Counted from the stretch's first letter, positions 35,165 through 43,933 are shown. The stretch is 64,000 nt of DNA from an uncultured Veillonellaceae bacterium (GCA_945867815.1 CAMBIX010000012.1:1-64000), one strand, 5' to 3'. Notes: a model not told the origin generated them from the sequence alone. Made by a program: numbers and translations.

Positions 35165-35197
35165 AAAGAGCCGGCTTTGATGGCCGGCTTTTTTGTT
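35165..35197 (+). terminator. Terminator ending the riboswitch transcript
   Basis: AAAGAGCCGGC pairs with GGCCGGCTTTTTT around TTTGAT; the T run is clear. Confidence 0.93.
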
Positions 35198-35209
35198 TAT
35201 AAAAAGTAG

Positions 35210-35238
35210 TTGACAAGGAATAGAGAATAGGGTATTAT
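35210..35238 (+). promoter_or_regulatory. First promoter before tRNA-Trp
   Basis: TTGACA (35210-35215) and TATTAT (35233-35238), 17-bp spacer. Confidence 0.7.
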
Positions 35239-35289
35239 AATCAAGTCGATACGGCAAAGGAACATCGCCAGTCAAGATAAATAAAGTTC

Positions 35290-35331
35290 TTGACAGATAT
35301 CCTTCAAACGACTATAATAAATAAGTCGTTA
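35290..35331 (+). promoter_or_regulatory. Consensus promoter of the tRNA-Trp/tRNA-Arg pair, overlapped by an inverted repeat
   Basis: TTGACA (35290-35295), 17-bp spacer and TATAAT (35313-35318) match the sigma-70 consensus exactly. AACGACT (35307-35313) and AGTCGTT (35324-35330) form an inverted repeat around the -10 box, a possible binding site. Confidence 0.88.
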
Positions 35332-35339
35332 GATTATTT

Positions 35340-35415
35340 AGGGGTATAGCTCAATTGGTAGAGTAGCGGTCTCCAAAACCGTTGGTTGTGGGTTCAAGTC
35401 CTACTGCCCCTGCCA
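35340..35415 (+). tRNA. tRNA-Trp, anticodon CCA
   Basis: Acceptor AGGGGTA pairs with TGCCCCT. The anticodon loop is CTCCAAA (anticodon CCA), the T-loop is TTCAAGT, and CCA is encoded. Confidence 0.95.
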
Positions 35416-35430
35416 ACTTTAACTACATAT

Positions 35431-35507
35431 GACTCAGTAGCTCAGCTGGATAGAGCGTTTGACTACGAATCAAAAGGCCGGGGGTTCGAATCCCTCCTGG
35501 GTCACCA
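35431..35507 (+). tRNA. tRNA-Arg, anticodon ACG
   Basis: Acceptor GACTCAG pairs with CTGGGTC (one wobble). The anticodon loop is CTACGAA (anticodon ACG, read as ICG after deamination by TadA), the T-loop is TTCGAAT, and CCA is encoded. Only 15 bp separate it from tRNA-Trp, so the two are one transcript. Confidence 0.95.
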
Positions 35508-35514
35508 AAGTATT

Positions 35515-35546
35515 AAGGATATCATTAAGGTGATATCCTTTTTTTT
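35515..35546 (+). terminator. Terminator of the tRNA pair
   Basis: AAGGATATCA pairs perfectly with TGATATCCTT, followed by TTTTTT. Confidence 0.92.
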
Positions 35547-35566
35547 ATTTACAGGGAGATGTTAGT

Positions 35567-36739
35567 TTGTCACGTGTAAAATTGTGGACAAGGGATTTTT
35601 TGGCCTTGTCTTTTGCTAATTGCTTTTTGTTTGCTGGTTTTCATTTGTTATTGCCAACCTTGCCAATTTATGTGAGTCAGTTAGGGGCGTCTGGTGCAGA
35701 AGTCGGTTTAATCACAGGGATTTTTGGGTATTCTGCTATTTTCATTCGTCTTTTTACAGATGTAGGGGTAAAAATAGGTAAGAAACGGTGTTTGTATTTA
35801 GGTCTTTTATTTTCTATTGTAGCGACCATAGGCTATTTGGTTTGCCAACAGTTGAATTTAATTATTGCCTCTCGTGTTATTCATGGTTTTGGCTTTGGTC
35901 TAAGTACGACCTTTGCGGCGGCTTTGGTTGCGGATGTCATTCCTGCCCAGCGACGTGGGGAAGGAATTGGTTATTTTGGGCTAGGTAGTACAGTAGCCAT
36001 GGCAATTGCTCCAGCACTAGGGATTTGGCTTATTGAAGATGTGAGTGCCGATGCCTTGTTCTTAGTGTCGATTGCCTTTTCTGCTTTAGCCATGGTGGCT
36101 ACGTATTTTTGCTCTGGTAAACCGATTCCCGATGTAGCTAATGAACCACATACGAAGGTACACACTTCTATAAAAGACCGTATTTATGAAGCTGGTACAG
36201 GTGTGCCCGCTATTTTAACTATTTTATTCGGCGCTTGTTATGGCGGTGTTAATACCTATATTGCCTTAATGGCTAAAGAGGCAGGTATTGGTGCGTCTGG
36301 TCTGTTTTTTATTGTTGGTACCGTTTTTATCTTTATTTCTCGTCCCTTCGGTGGTCGTTTATTGGACCGGCAGGGTGCTTTCCCAGTCGTCTTATCCGGT
36401 GGTATTTTATATGTCATTGGCCTTGTTTTAATGATGTATTCGCGGTCTCTAGGCATGCTATTAGGTTCGTCTGTTTTCTATGGATTAGGAGCTGGTTTAT
36501 TATTACCCGCTTTGCTCACGTGGATGTTGAATTTGGTAGAAGCACAGCGGCGTAGTGCAGCGAGTGCAACCTTTTATAACATGCTGGATATTGGGACGAG
36601 TACTGGGATTGTTGGGCTAGGTGCTATTGCTGGTGCGGTTGGCTATATAGCTATGTATAAGTATATTACCTTCTTAATGATTGCTTTTGTTGTTTTTGCC
36701 TGCGCGCAACGATTGTTTTTTAAGTCTAAAGAGGTATAA
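35567..36739 (+). CDS. MFS exporter
   Basis: A 390-residue inner-membrane transporter of the major facilitator superfamily with about 12 helices. It shows the drug-exporter-like loop GVKIGKKRCLYLGLL between helices 2 and 3, GFGFGLSTTFAAALVADVIP in helix 4 (motif C region), and the second-half counterpart RPFGGRLLDRQG. It resembles the arabinose-efflux/YfkF group; the substrate is unknown. The start is the TTG at 35567 behind AGGGAG (9-bp spacing). It stands alone. Confidence 0.85.
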   Translation: MSRVKLWTRDFLALSFANCFLFAGFHLLLPTLPIYVSQLGASGAEVGLITGIFGYSAIFIRLFTDVGVKIGKKRCLYLGLLFSIVATIGYLVCQQLNLIIASRVIHGFGFGLSTTFAAALVADVIPAQRRGEGIGYFGLGSTVAMAIAPALGIWLIEDVSADALFLVSIAFSALAMVATYFCSGKPIPDVANEPHTKVHTSIKDRIYEAGTGVPAILTILFGACYGGVNTYIALMAKEAGIGASGLFFIVGTVFIFISRPFGGRLLDRQGAFPVVLSGGILYVIGLVLMMYSRSLGMLLGSSVFYGLGAGLLLPALLTWMLNLVEAQRRSAASATFYNMLDIGTSTGIVGLGAIAGAVGYIAMYKYITFLMIAFVVFACAQRLFFKSKEV

Positions 36740-36830
36740 GATTCTGTGGAGTTATTTGGTATAAATTTGTTTATCAAGATTTTCTATCTACTTTAAACTT
36801 TGTTTATAACTTGTAGCTATACTAATTACA

Positions 36831-36919
36831 GTCATCAAAGATGACTACCCCCTTTACAATTATAACTATACAACAAGTAAGAACCCTCGGTCCTAGGATC
36901 GGGGGTCTTTACTTGTTGT
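36831..36919. ncRNA. Candidate structured RNA with a long hairpin
   Basis: GTCATC/GATGAC (36831-36845) forms a small hairpin. A second, long one has ACAACAAGTAA (36870-36880) pairing exactly with 36909-36919 and an inner ACCCTCGGTCC/GGATCGGGGGT stem with wobbles, more than 20 bp in all. A TATACT box precedes at 36818, but no clear -35 and no T run follow. It lies alone between the MFS gene and the glycosylase. Confidence 0.35.
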
Positions 36920-37253
36920 ATGGAGTGATTAAAAGGCGTTTATAGAATAAAAGGGTTATAGGTATAAGGTTTTGTTTTGTTGTTTTATAACTCCATTTTA
37001 AATGGGGTAGGCATTAGTATTTTATTGTTAGTGTTGCTCTATCAAGGTTTTGGCTAGTATCTATTCTGGCTTGGCTTAGGCAACATAGGCAGTTAAATGG
37101 TCGTAGTATAGTTAATTAGTAAAAGCTAAGAAGCCTATCATTGAGATAGCATCAATGGTTATTGATATAGAAATAATCTAATTTCTGGGTAGTATGCAGA
37201 ACGGTTTCTAGATAGTGCGTAGAAATGGTAAGATAAAAGAAAGGAGTTTGCAC

Positions 37254-37892
37254 ATGGATAAAAAGCAAATAGCTGGTACTAATAAGCAGGCAGCTATAAA
37301 TAGTGAGACTACAGAGGTTGAATTACGTCCTTTTCCTCCTTTTTTGACAGCTAGAGCGACGGTATTAATGATGGGGAGTTTTCCGCCAGCAGCAGATAAA
37401 CGAGCCATGTCCTTTCATTATCCTAATTTTACTAATGATATGTGGCGTGTATATGGTCTGGTCTTTTTTGATGATGCGGATTATTTTCGTTTAGGTCAAG
37501 AAAAAGCTTTTGATGCGGATAAGATAAAGGCCTTTTTAAGGGAAAGAGGCATTGCTTCTTGTCCATCGGTGAAACGAGCCGTTCGTGAACATAATAATGC
37601 ATCTGATAAATTCCTGAAAGTTATTGAAACAGTTGATCTAAAAGAGCTATTAGATAAGCTGCCCTTGTGCCGGTATATTTGTACAACAGGTGGTAAAGCA
37701 TCAGATATTGTGCTTAGTTTAACAGATAATCCGCCTAAAACGCCTAAGACGAATGAGACTATACAAATCGCTGTAGGAGGACGGCCTATATCCTTTACGC
37801 GTTTGCCATCAACATCACGGGCGTATCCTCTAAAGCTAGTTAAAAAGGCAGAGGCGTATAAAGACTTTTTCCGCTTGGCCCATCTTATATAA
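37254..37892 (+). CDS. Uracil-DNA glycosylase superfamily protein
   Basis: A 212-residue base-excision repair enzyme candidate. MMGSFPPAADKRAMSFHYPN carries the motif that in this superfamily (GxxPPxxxxR/K) activates water and contacts the abasic site. NDMWRVYGLVFF follows as in related mismatch glycosylases. The LPSTSRAYP segment near residue 184 is the DNA-inserting motif 2. Which lesion it removes cannot be told. I chose the ATG at 37254, 8 bp after AAAGGAG; the ATG at 37215 lacks a site. Confidence 0.8.
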   Translation: MDKKQIAGTNKQAAINSETTEVELRPFPPFLTARATVLMMGSFPPAADKRAMSFHYPNFTNDMWRVYGLVFFDDADYFRLGQEKAFDADKIKAFLRERGIASCPSVKRAVREHNNASDKFLKVIETVDLKELLDKLPLCRYICTTGGKASDIVLSLTDNPPKTPKTNETIQIAVGGRPISFTRLPSTSRAYPLKLVKKAEAYKDFFRLAHLI

Positions 37893-37977
37893 GGAATAAA
37901 AAAAGGATAATTAAGAATTTATATTGATTTATGCCTTCGTTTATAGTTTATTTAACCTTGCTGGTTATACTATAAGC

Positions 37978-38087
37978 ATCCACTAAGGAAGTGGGTAGAG
38001 AACTTCTTCTCTCTCTAAAACCAACACAAATTTACACTCTCACAAACAACAAAAGGCTCTAGCGTTTCGGCGTTAGAGCCTTTTGAC
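37978..38087 (+). ncRNA. Candidate small RNA ending in a strong terminator
   Basis: A TATACT box at 37966-37971 precedes about 110 bases with a CCACT/AGTGG hairpin and a GAGA/TCTC hairpin. A long unpaired AC-rich stretch follows, then the terminator AAAAGGCTCTAGCG/CGTTAGAGCCTTTT (38051-38084). No open frame is present. It lies 85 bp after the glycosylase gene, so it might instead be that gene's long 3' end. Confidence 0.4.
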
Positions 38088-38266
38088 ATGGTAGGATAAA
38101 GTGATTTAGGTAGTGAACTAAGCCTTGGTTGTGATTTTTTAAAGAAAGACTTAGATGAGGTTGACGCGTGAGTAAGGATCGTTATTGGCAGATGTTTTTA
38201 TATCGATTATTCTAAATATAGAATGATTTTAATTATATGTTAGAAGAGAATGAAAGAGGGATACTT

Positions 38267-39280
38267 ATGAAAACGCCTTTAATGCATAGTCCAATACAGA
38301 TTAATCAAGTGAAATTATCTTCGCGTTTGGTTATGCCGCCGATGGCAACGGAAAAATCAGCTGGTGATGGGCAGGTAACAGAGGCCTTGGTGGCTTATTA
38401 TGATGAAAAAACAAAGGGTGGTCATGTAGGCTTATTGATTACAGAACACAGTTATATTGATGTGAGGGGAAAGGCCAGTCCCCACCAAGTATCCTTGGCT
38501 GATGATAATGCTATTGCTGGTTATAAGAAAATTGTTGATGCCGTTCACGCTAATGGCAGCAAGATTATGGCTCAGATTAATCATGCAGGAAGTGCTGCTA
38601 AAATAGTCGATACGGGGATGGTACCTTTAAGTGCTAGTGCCGTTATGAATGTCAATACTTTATTTCATAAACGAGGTACCTTAAATCAGCCAGAAGCTAT
38701 GACGCAAAAAGATATTGATGCGGTGATTCAGCAATTTGTTAAGGCTGCTGTTCGGGTTAAAAAGGCGGGTGCTGATGGTGTAGAGATTCATGCGGCACAT
38801 GGTTATTTGTTGGGGCAGTTTTATTCGCCATTAACGAATAAGCGTACGGATGCTTATACAGGTGCAACCCTAGAAGGCCGAACTCTATTGCAGAGACAGG
38901 TTGTAGCAGCTGTACGACAAGCCGTTGGTGATGATTTCCTTGTAGCTATGCGTTTTGGGGCGGCTGATTATATGGAAGGGGGCGCCTTGCCTAGTGAAGT
39001 GGAAGAGGCAGCTCGCTTGTTAGCGCCAGGCTTAGATTTATTAGATATATCAGGTAACATGTGTGGTTATATGCGGACAGGGCATACGGAACCAGGCTGG
39101 TTTGCTGAATTATCTAGAGCAGCTAAAAAAGGCAGTGAGTTACCAGTTATTTTAACGGGTGGTATAAAAACGGCTGCTGAAGGGGAAGCTCTACTAGCCG
39201 ATAAGGCAGCAGATTTAATTGGTATTGGTCGCATTATGCTGCAGCCTGGTACGGTAGCGGCTCGGTTGATGGCTGAATAA
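38267..39280 (+). CDS. Old yellow enzyme-family NADH:flavin oxidoreductase
   Basis: A 337-residue FMN-dependent TIM-barrel protein that reduces activated alkenes or related substrates. NRLVMPPMATE-like SSRLVMPPMATEKS near residue 20, the active-site HAAHGYLLGQFYSPLTN near 175, and the FMN-phosphate loop GGIKTAAEGEALL near 300 are diagnostic. There is no C-terminal NAD/FAD module, so it is the short form, not the dienoyl-CoA reductase form. I chose the ATG at 38267 behind AGAGGG; the upstream ATG at 38237 has no site. Confidence 0.9.
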   Translation: MKTPLMHSPIQINQVKLSSRLVMPPMATEKSAGDGQVTEALVAYYDEKTKGGHVGLLITEHSYIDVRGKASPHQVSLADDNAIAGYKKIVDAVHANGSKIMAQINHAGSAAKIVDTGMVPLSASAVMNVNTLFHKRGTLNQPEAMTQKDIDAVIQQFVKAAVRVKKAGADGVEIHAAHGYLLGQFYSPLTNKRTDAYTGATLEGRTLLQRQVVAAVRQAVGDDFLVAMRFGAADYMEGGALPSEVEEAARLLAPGLDLLDISGNMCGYMRTGHTEPGWFAELSRAAKKGSELPVILTGGIKTAAEGEALLADKAADLIGIGRIMLQPGTVAARLMAE

Positions 39281-39360
39281 GTGGTAGCTATGCATAGGAA
39301 GCAAGAGCTTCCTTTGATTGACTATTTTGTAGTCATTTAAGTGAATAAAATATAAATATA

Positions 39361-39407
39361 TCCCACACTCCTTGTTTCTGTATTGGCATAGGGCTGTGGG
39401 ATTTTTT
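39361..39407 (+). terminator. Terminator after the OYE gene
   Basis: CCCACA pairs with TGTGGG with a long loop containing a weaker hairpin, followed by ATTTTTT. Confidence 0.75.
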
Positions 39408-39454
39408 GGTATATAATGGGGGTAAGAAAACTGTTAGGAAAGTGGGGTATAGTT

Positions 39455-40717
39455 ATGAAGAAATATAGTTGGCATTATGGTAAGGGGAATATGGAGTTTA
39501 CCTTGGATGAAAAACGGGTAGCCGCTGAGTTACATGTAGCAGAAACCAAGCCTCTAGCTGATCCAATAGGAGCGATTCATGAGGCCCTAGACCATCCAAT
39601 TGGGACAAAAGCTCTTCGCGAATTGGTAAAACCAGGTCAAAGAGTAATGATTATTGCTAATGATACGACACGGGTAGCAAATACGGATATTTTTATGCCT
39701 ATATTGGTGGATTACTTAAATGAAGCAGGCATTCCAGATAACAATATTACTATTTTATTTGCTTTAGGAACGCATCGTGAAATGACACAAGATGAAATGA
39801 TTAGTCAGGTAACGGAAGGTATTGCTAACCGAGTGACCATGTTGAATTCTAATGCGCGGAAAGAAGAAGATTTTGTTGAGCTAGGTACGACAAGTTTTGG
39901 CACACCAGTGCGTTTTCATAAGGCGGCCGTAGAGGCGGATCATATTATATGCACTGGTTCTGTTGTTCATCATTATTTTGCTGGTTTTGGTGGTGGACGT
40001 AAGGCTCTTTTCCCAGGCTGTGCACAGATGGAGACAATTCGTAAAAATCATAGTCTTATGTTGCGACCTGGTTCTGAAATTGGTCGTTTAGAAGGTAATC
40101 CTCTTTATGAAGACCAATTAGAAGGGGTGGCTATGTGCAGGCCGACTTTTTTGCTTAATACGGTGTTGAATGAAAAGAAAGAGTTTACTGGTGTTTTTGG
40201 TGGCGATTATATTCAGGCGCATAAGGCGGCATGCCAGTTGGTAGAAGAACAGAATGGGGTGCGAATTAAGGAACGGACGCCTATTGTTATAGCTACATGT
40301 GGCGGCTATCCTAAGGATATTAATTTGTATCAATCGCAGAAGAGTATGGATAATGCAGCTATGGCGGTTGCTCCAGGTGGTGTAGTTATTTTACTATCGG
40401 AATGCCCAGAAGGGTCTGGGTCGGATGTATTTGATAGGACTATAGATACCTACGATAGTATTGATGCCATTGAAGAGGCGGTGCGCAAGAATTTCCAGAT
40501 TGGGGAGCATAAGGCCTATGCGATTACGCGTTTAATGAAGAAGGCTGATTTTTATTTAGTCTCGGCGTTGCCAGATGCGTATGCTAAAAAGGCTTTCTTT
40601 ACGCCTGTGCATTCCGTAGAAGAGGCATTGGCTTTGGCTGATAAGAAGTTAGGGGCTGATGCCAAGATTACTTTAATGCCGTATGCATCGTATACGGTGC
40701 CAGTGTGCAAAGATTAA
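39455..40717 (+). CDS. larA: LarA-family lactate racemase (DUF2088)
   Basis: A 420-residue protein of the nickel-pincer racemase family. In Lactobacillus LarA, His108, His174, Lys184 and His200 hold the cofactor. Equivalent residues are visible here as ALGTHREMT, VVHHYFAGFGGGRKALFPG (His and Lys) and IRKNHSLM. The IIANDTTRV segment near residue 65 is also conserved. It would interconvert hydroxy-acid enantiomers, plausible for a lactate-fermenting organism, but family members act on several 2-hydroxyacids. The cofactor-making LarB, LarC and LarE genes are not in the window. I chose the ATG at 39455, preceded by AGTGGGG. Confidence 0.85.
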   Translation: MKKYSWHYGKGNMEFTLDEKRVAAELHVAETKPLADPIGAIHEALDHPIGTKALRELVKPGQRVMIIANDTTRVANTDIFMPILVDYLNEAGIPDNNITILFALGTHREMTQDEMISQVTEGIANRVTMLNSNARKEEDFVELGTTSFGTPVRFHKAAVEADHIICTGSVVHHYFAGFGGGRKALFPGCAQMETIRKNHSLMLRPGSEIGRLEGNPLYEDQLEGVAMCRPTFLLNTVLNEKKEFTGVFGGDYIQAHKAACQLVEEQNGVRIKERTPIVIATCGGYPKDINLYQSQKSMDNAAMAVAPGGVVILLSECPEGSGSDVFDRTIDTYDSIDAIEEAVRKNFQIGEHKAYAITRLMKKADFYLVSALPDAYAKKAFFTPVHSVEEALALADKKLGADAKITLMPYASYTVPVCKD

Positions 40718-40766
40718 TTGTTGTTAGCGTACGGAAGATGAGTACTTTAGGACTCTTAGCGTATAG

Positions 40767-40975
40767 AAGGACCCTGCATTTCTCTTGGGTTCTTGACTAG
40801 CGTAGTCACCTACGAGAAAAGTAGGGTGTTTCTTGATATAGTGTTAAATTCTTTAGATACAGTGAACGGAAGCACCTAGCGGTATTCAAAACTCCGTTCT
40901 TCGCTTTGCTTTGCAAGTTACCTTAAGGGCACGTTGCGTTTTGAAGAGACGTCAGGCACTTCTTGATATGGTGTT
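40767..40975. repeat. Palindromic repeat cluster (copies 4-5)
   Basis: Two more members of the family at 12488. Copy 4 has arms ACCCTGCATTTCTC (40771-40784) and GAGAAAAGTAGGGT (40814-40827), ending TTTCTTGATATAGTG. Copy 5 starts GGAAGCACCTAGCGG (40868), has TTCAAAAC/GTTTTGAA inner arms, and ends AGGCACTTCTTGATATGGTG. The 375-bp gap between LarA and the efflux operon holds nothing else I recognise. Confidence 0.75.
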
Positions 40976-41092
40976 AAGGTATTGTAAATAAAGTTGCTCG
41001 AAATACAAGAAAATACTTGAAAGTTGTGATATATTTATAAGTAGGATTTTATGCATTAAATAACTTGTATGTGAAAGATAGGTGGGCTATAG

Positions 41093-42868
41093 ATGAAGCG
41101 AATGGCGCAGGCAGCACTTATGGCAGCAGTTGGACTGTGGTTGGGTGCTGGAACGATAGGAATGGTCTCAGCTAATAGTCTGCCAGATGGGGCGACGGAT
41201 TCTAGTTATCAGACGATTACGGCGCTTATTGATAAGGATAAGGGGCAGGTCGGTTTAGTAAAATCGGCGGTTAATGAAGAGATGGATCAATCCCAGCTAG
41301 TAATAAAAGTTGTTGATAAGTCCAATAAAAGTGACTTAACACAAACAAGCCACGAAGAGGCTTCTTGGGTTAGTCAGGCGCAAACGTATCCCTTGCCATT
41401 CACTAGCACGGTAGATAGTAAAAAAATGTTGCCGAGTCAGGTTGGCCAATCGGAGACGCATCGCAAAGATTTATATAAACCTCTATATGAAAAGGGGCAA
41501 GAAACGAATAGCCAAGATGATGGGTCCATTTTGTTAGCTCATTGGTGGACGGCCTTTGATGATCCTACTTTGTCAAAATTAATTGAGTTAGCCTTACAGA
41601 ATAATAAGCAGTTAGCGGCTGCTAGGTCTCGGGTACAGCAAGGTCGGTATCAATTGGGGATTGCGGAGTCGACGAGGCTGCCGTGGCTGGATGCGAGCGG
41701 CAGTTGGACTAGGCAAAAGATAGATGCGACAACGGGTGGCGATATAGCGGATAAATTAAAAGAAGTTACTCATAGGGATTTATCTGTTGATAGGGCTAGT
41801 TCGATTGGAAAGTTAGGTATTGACGCAAGTTGGGAAATTGACGTGTTTGGTCGCCAAAAGGCCAATGTGCGCGCGGCGTCAGATGCTTTGCAGGCGACGC
41901 AGGCTGATTTATATGCGACCTGGGTATCGCTAAGTGCAGAAACAGCTATGGATTATATGTCATTACGGACTTTGCAGGAGCAGTTAGCTGTGGTTAAAGC
42001 TAGTGTCAATCAGCAGGCAGAATCTTTACAGTTGTTGCAAGTGAATGCAGCGTCTGGTTTGTCTTCTTATGTGCCGGTAGAGCAGGCTACGTATGAATTG
42101 GCACAGACAAAGGCACAGATTCCGGCTATACAGGAAGAAATCGGTAAGTTAATGACAGCTTTATCTGTGTTAACAGGAACGATACCAGGTCAACTAGATG
42201 CCTTGCTTAGTCAAGACCAGACCTTGCCACAGGTTAATCCGCAATTGTTTATACATATTCCAGCTAACACCTTGCGACAGCGACCGGATATACAGGCGGC
42301 GGAACGGCGCTTGGCCACACAGATACAGAAAACGAAATCAGCTAAGGCGGACTTGAGACCTCGCTTTAGTTTGGATGGTAGTATTGGATTAGAAAGCTTT
42401 GCTACAGGTAATTTATTTTCTTTTATAGGTCGTTTATTTGGCATAGGCCCTTCTTTGACCATGCCTATTTTCCATGCAGGCGCGATTCGCAAGAATATTA
42501 AGGTGCAGACGGAAAAAGAAAATGAATACGCCGCTGATTACGAACAGACAGTATTAACAGCTGCTGGCGAGGTAAGAGATGCGTTACTCTCAGCAGGGCA
42601 AGATTATATGCAGGAAGACCAGTTGCGTCAGGCTTATAGGTCGGCTAAAGAGGCACAGCGATTGGCGCAGATTCAGTTTACTAGCGGTCTAAGTAATTAT
42701 TTAGGTGTCTTAGATGCCCAGCGAAATGCCTTAGCTATGCAAAAAGCCTATATCAATAGTCGAGGACAGGAATTTATTGATGTTATTCGTCTGTATAAGG
42801 CATTAGGTGGCGGTTGGGCACCTCTTGATCAAGAAGAAGCCCAGCGGGCAGCAACACATAAAAACTAG
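41093..42868 (+). CDS. TolC/NodT-type outer-membrane efflux channel
   Basis: A 591-residue exported protein. Residues 1-28 form a signal peptide, followed by an unusual 120-residue acidic and polar N-terminal extension before the first channel repeat (ALQNNKQLAAARSRVQQGRY). Two OEP repeats follow, with the typical RPDIQAAERRLA near residue 400 and GLSNYLGVLDAQR near 540. It would form the outer-membrane tunnel of the tripartite pump encoded by the next four genes. It is the first gene of the operon; HlyD starts 12 bp later. No Cys at the cleavage site is seen, so it is probably not a lipoprotein, unlike many NodT proteins. Confidence 0.92.
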   Translation: MKRMAQAALMAAVGLWLGAGTIGMVSANSLPDGATDSSYQTITALIDKDKGQVGLVKSAVNEEMDQSQLVIKVVDKSNKSDLTQTSHEEASWVSQAQTYPLPFTSTVDSKKMLPSQVGQSETHRKDLYKPLYEKGQETNSQDDGSILLAHWWTAFDDPTLSKLIELALQNNKQLAAARSRVQQGRYQLGIAESTRLPWLDASGSWTRQKIDATTGGDIADKLKEVTHRDLSVDRASSIGKLGIDASWEIDVFGRQKANVRAASDALQATQADLYATWVSLSAETAMDYMSLRTLQEQLAVVKASVNQQAESLQLLQVNAASGLSSYVPVEQATYELAQTKAQIPAIQEEIGKLMTALSVLTGTIPGQLDALLSQDQTLPQVNPQLFIHIPANTLRQRPDIQAAERRLATQIQKTKSAKADLRPRFSLDGSIGLESFATGNLFSFIGRLFGIGPSLTMPIFHAGAIRKNIKVQTEKENEYAADYEQTVLTAAGEVRDALLSAGQDYMQEDQLRQAYRSAKEAQRLAQIQFTSGLSNYLGVLDAQRNALAMQKAYINSRGQEFIDVIRLYKALGGGWAPLDQEEAQRAATHKN

Positions 42869-42880
42869 GAGGGTGTATAG

Positions 42881-43933
42881 ATGAAGAGGCATCTAAAAGA
42901 ATGGGGGCAGTCTTGTAAGGATTGGCTGCAAGCACATAAAAAAAAGGTAGCTATTGGTGTCGTTATTCTCCTTGCCATTATTGGGGGTGGTGCTTACTAT
43001 TCTCACTATCGTTGGGAGGCCTATATAGCGGATCATCGGTTAGTTTTGCAGGGGAATGTTAATTATCGTGAAGTGAATGTGGCTTTTCATGGGAGTGAAC
43101 GAATTACGGAACTTGCCGTTGATGCGGGAGCAACTGTAAAAAAGGGACAGCTACTAGGAAAATTGAATACGCAAGAGTTAACATTAGCCGTGCAACAGGC
43201 AAAAGATAATGTAGCGGCGCAAGAAAGTGTGGTAGCTAAATTAAAAGCAGGTAATCGGACAGAAGATATTAATCAAAGTGCGGCGCAGGTAAATTCAGCA
43301 CAAGCTGATGCTAATTACGCAGCACAAGATTTTGCTCGTATACAAAATGCTTATACAGCGTCTGGTGGAAAATCGGTTAGTAAGCAGGATTTAGACCAGG
43401 CACAATCTAAGGTGCAAGTAGCTAACGCCAAGTTAGAAGCAGCCCAGCAGGCTTATCAGCTTATGGTAGCCGGTCCACGGCAGGAAGATATTACGCAAGC
43501 AGAAGCCCAATTAGCAGCGGCTAAATCGGAACTTGCTAAGGAAGAGTTCTTGCTAACTCAGTCAACCTTAGTAGCACCAGAGGATGGGGTTATTACACAG
43601 CGCTTATTGCAGGTGGGGGATATGGCAACGCCAAGTACACCTGTCTTTAAGCTAGCTTTAACACACCAAAAATGGGTTCGTGTCTATGTTGATGAAAAAG
43701 ATTTAGGTAAGATTCATAGTGGTATGAAAGCGCAAGTAACAACGGATACGTACCCGAATTCACCATTAGAAGGAACGATTGGGTATATTGCTTCAGTAGC
43801 TGAGTTTACGCCGAAATCAGTAGAAACTAAGGAAGTTCGTACATCTATGGTTTATGAAGTGCGTGTATATGTAAATGATCCACATAACGAATTGCGGCTA
43901 GGTATGCCGGCAACCGTTACCATTGATATATAG
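42881..43933 (+). CDS. HlyD-family periplasmic adaptor (YbhG-like)
   Basis: A 350-residue membrane-fusion protein. A single N-terminal transmembrane helix (VAIGVVILLAIIGGGAYY) anchors it. A barrel-sandwich half follows (GATVKKGQLLGKLNTQE), then a long coiled coil rich in Gln/Ala from about 95 to 220. The second half-motif is VAPEDGVITQRLLQVGDM, followed by the beta-barrel. It links the ABC components to the TolC-like channel. The order and neighbours match the E. coli YbhG-F-S-R system. The AGGAGGG site is strong. Confidence 0.92.
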   Translation: MKRHLKEWGQSCKDWLQAHKKKVAIGVVILLAIIGGGAYYSHYRWEAYIADHRLVLQGNVNYREVNVAFHGSERITELAVDAGATVKKGQLLGKLNTQELTLAVQQAKDNVAAQESVVAKLKAGNRTEDINQSAAQVNSAQADANYAAQDFARIQNAYTASGGKSVSKQDLDQAQSKVQVANAKLEAAQQAYQLMVAGPRQEDITQAEAQLAAAKSELAKEEFLLTQSTLVAPEDGVITQRLLQVGDMATPSTPVFKLALTHQKWVRVYVDEKDLGKIHSGMKAQVTTDTYPNSPLEGTIGYIASVAEFTPKSVETKEVRTSMVYEVRVYVNDPHNELRLGMPATVTIDI

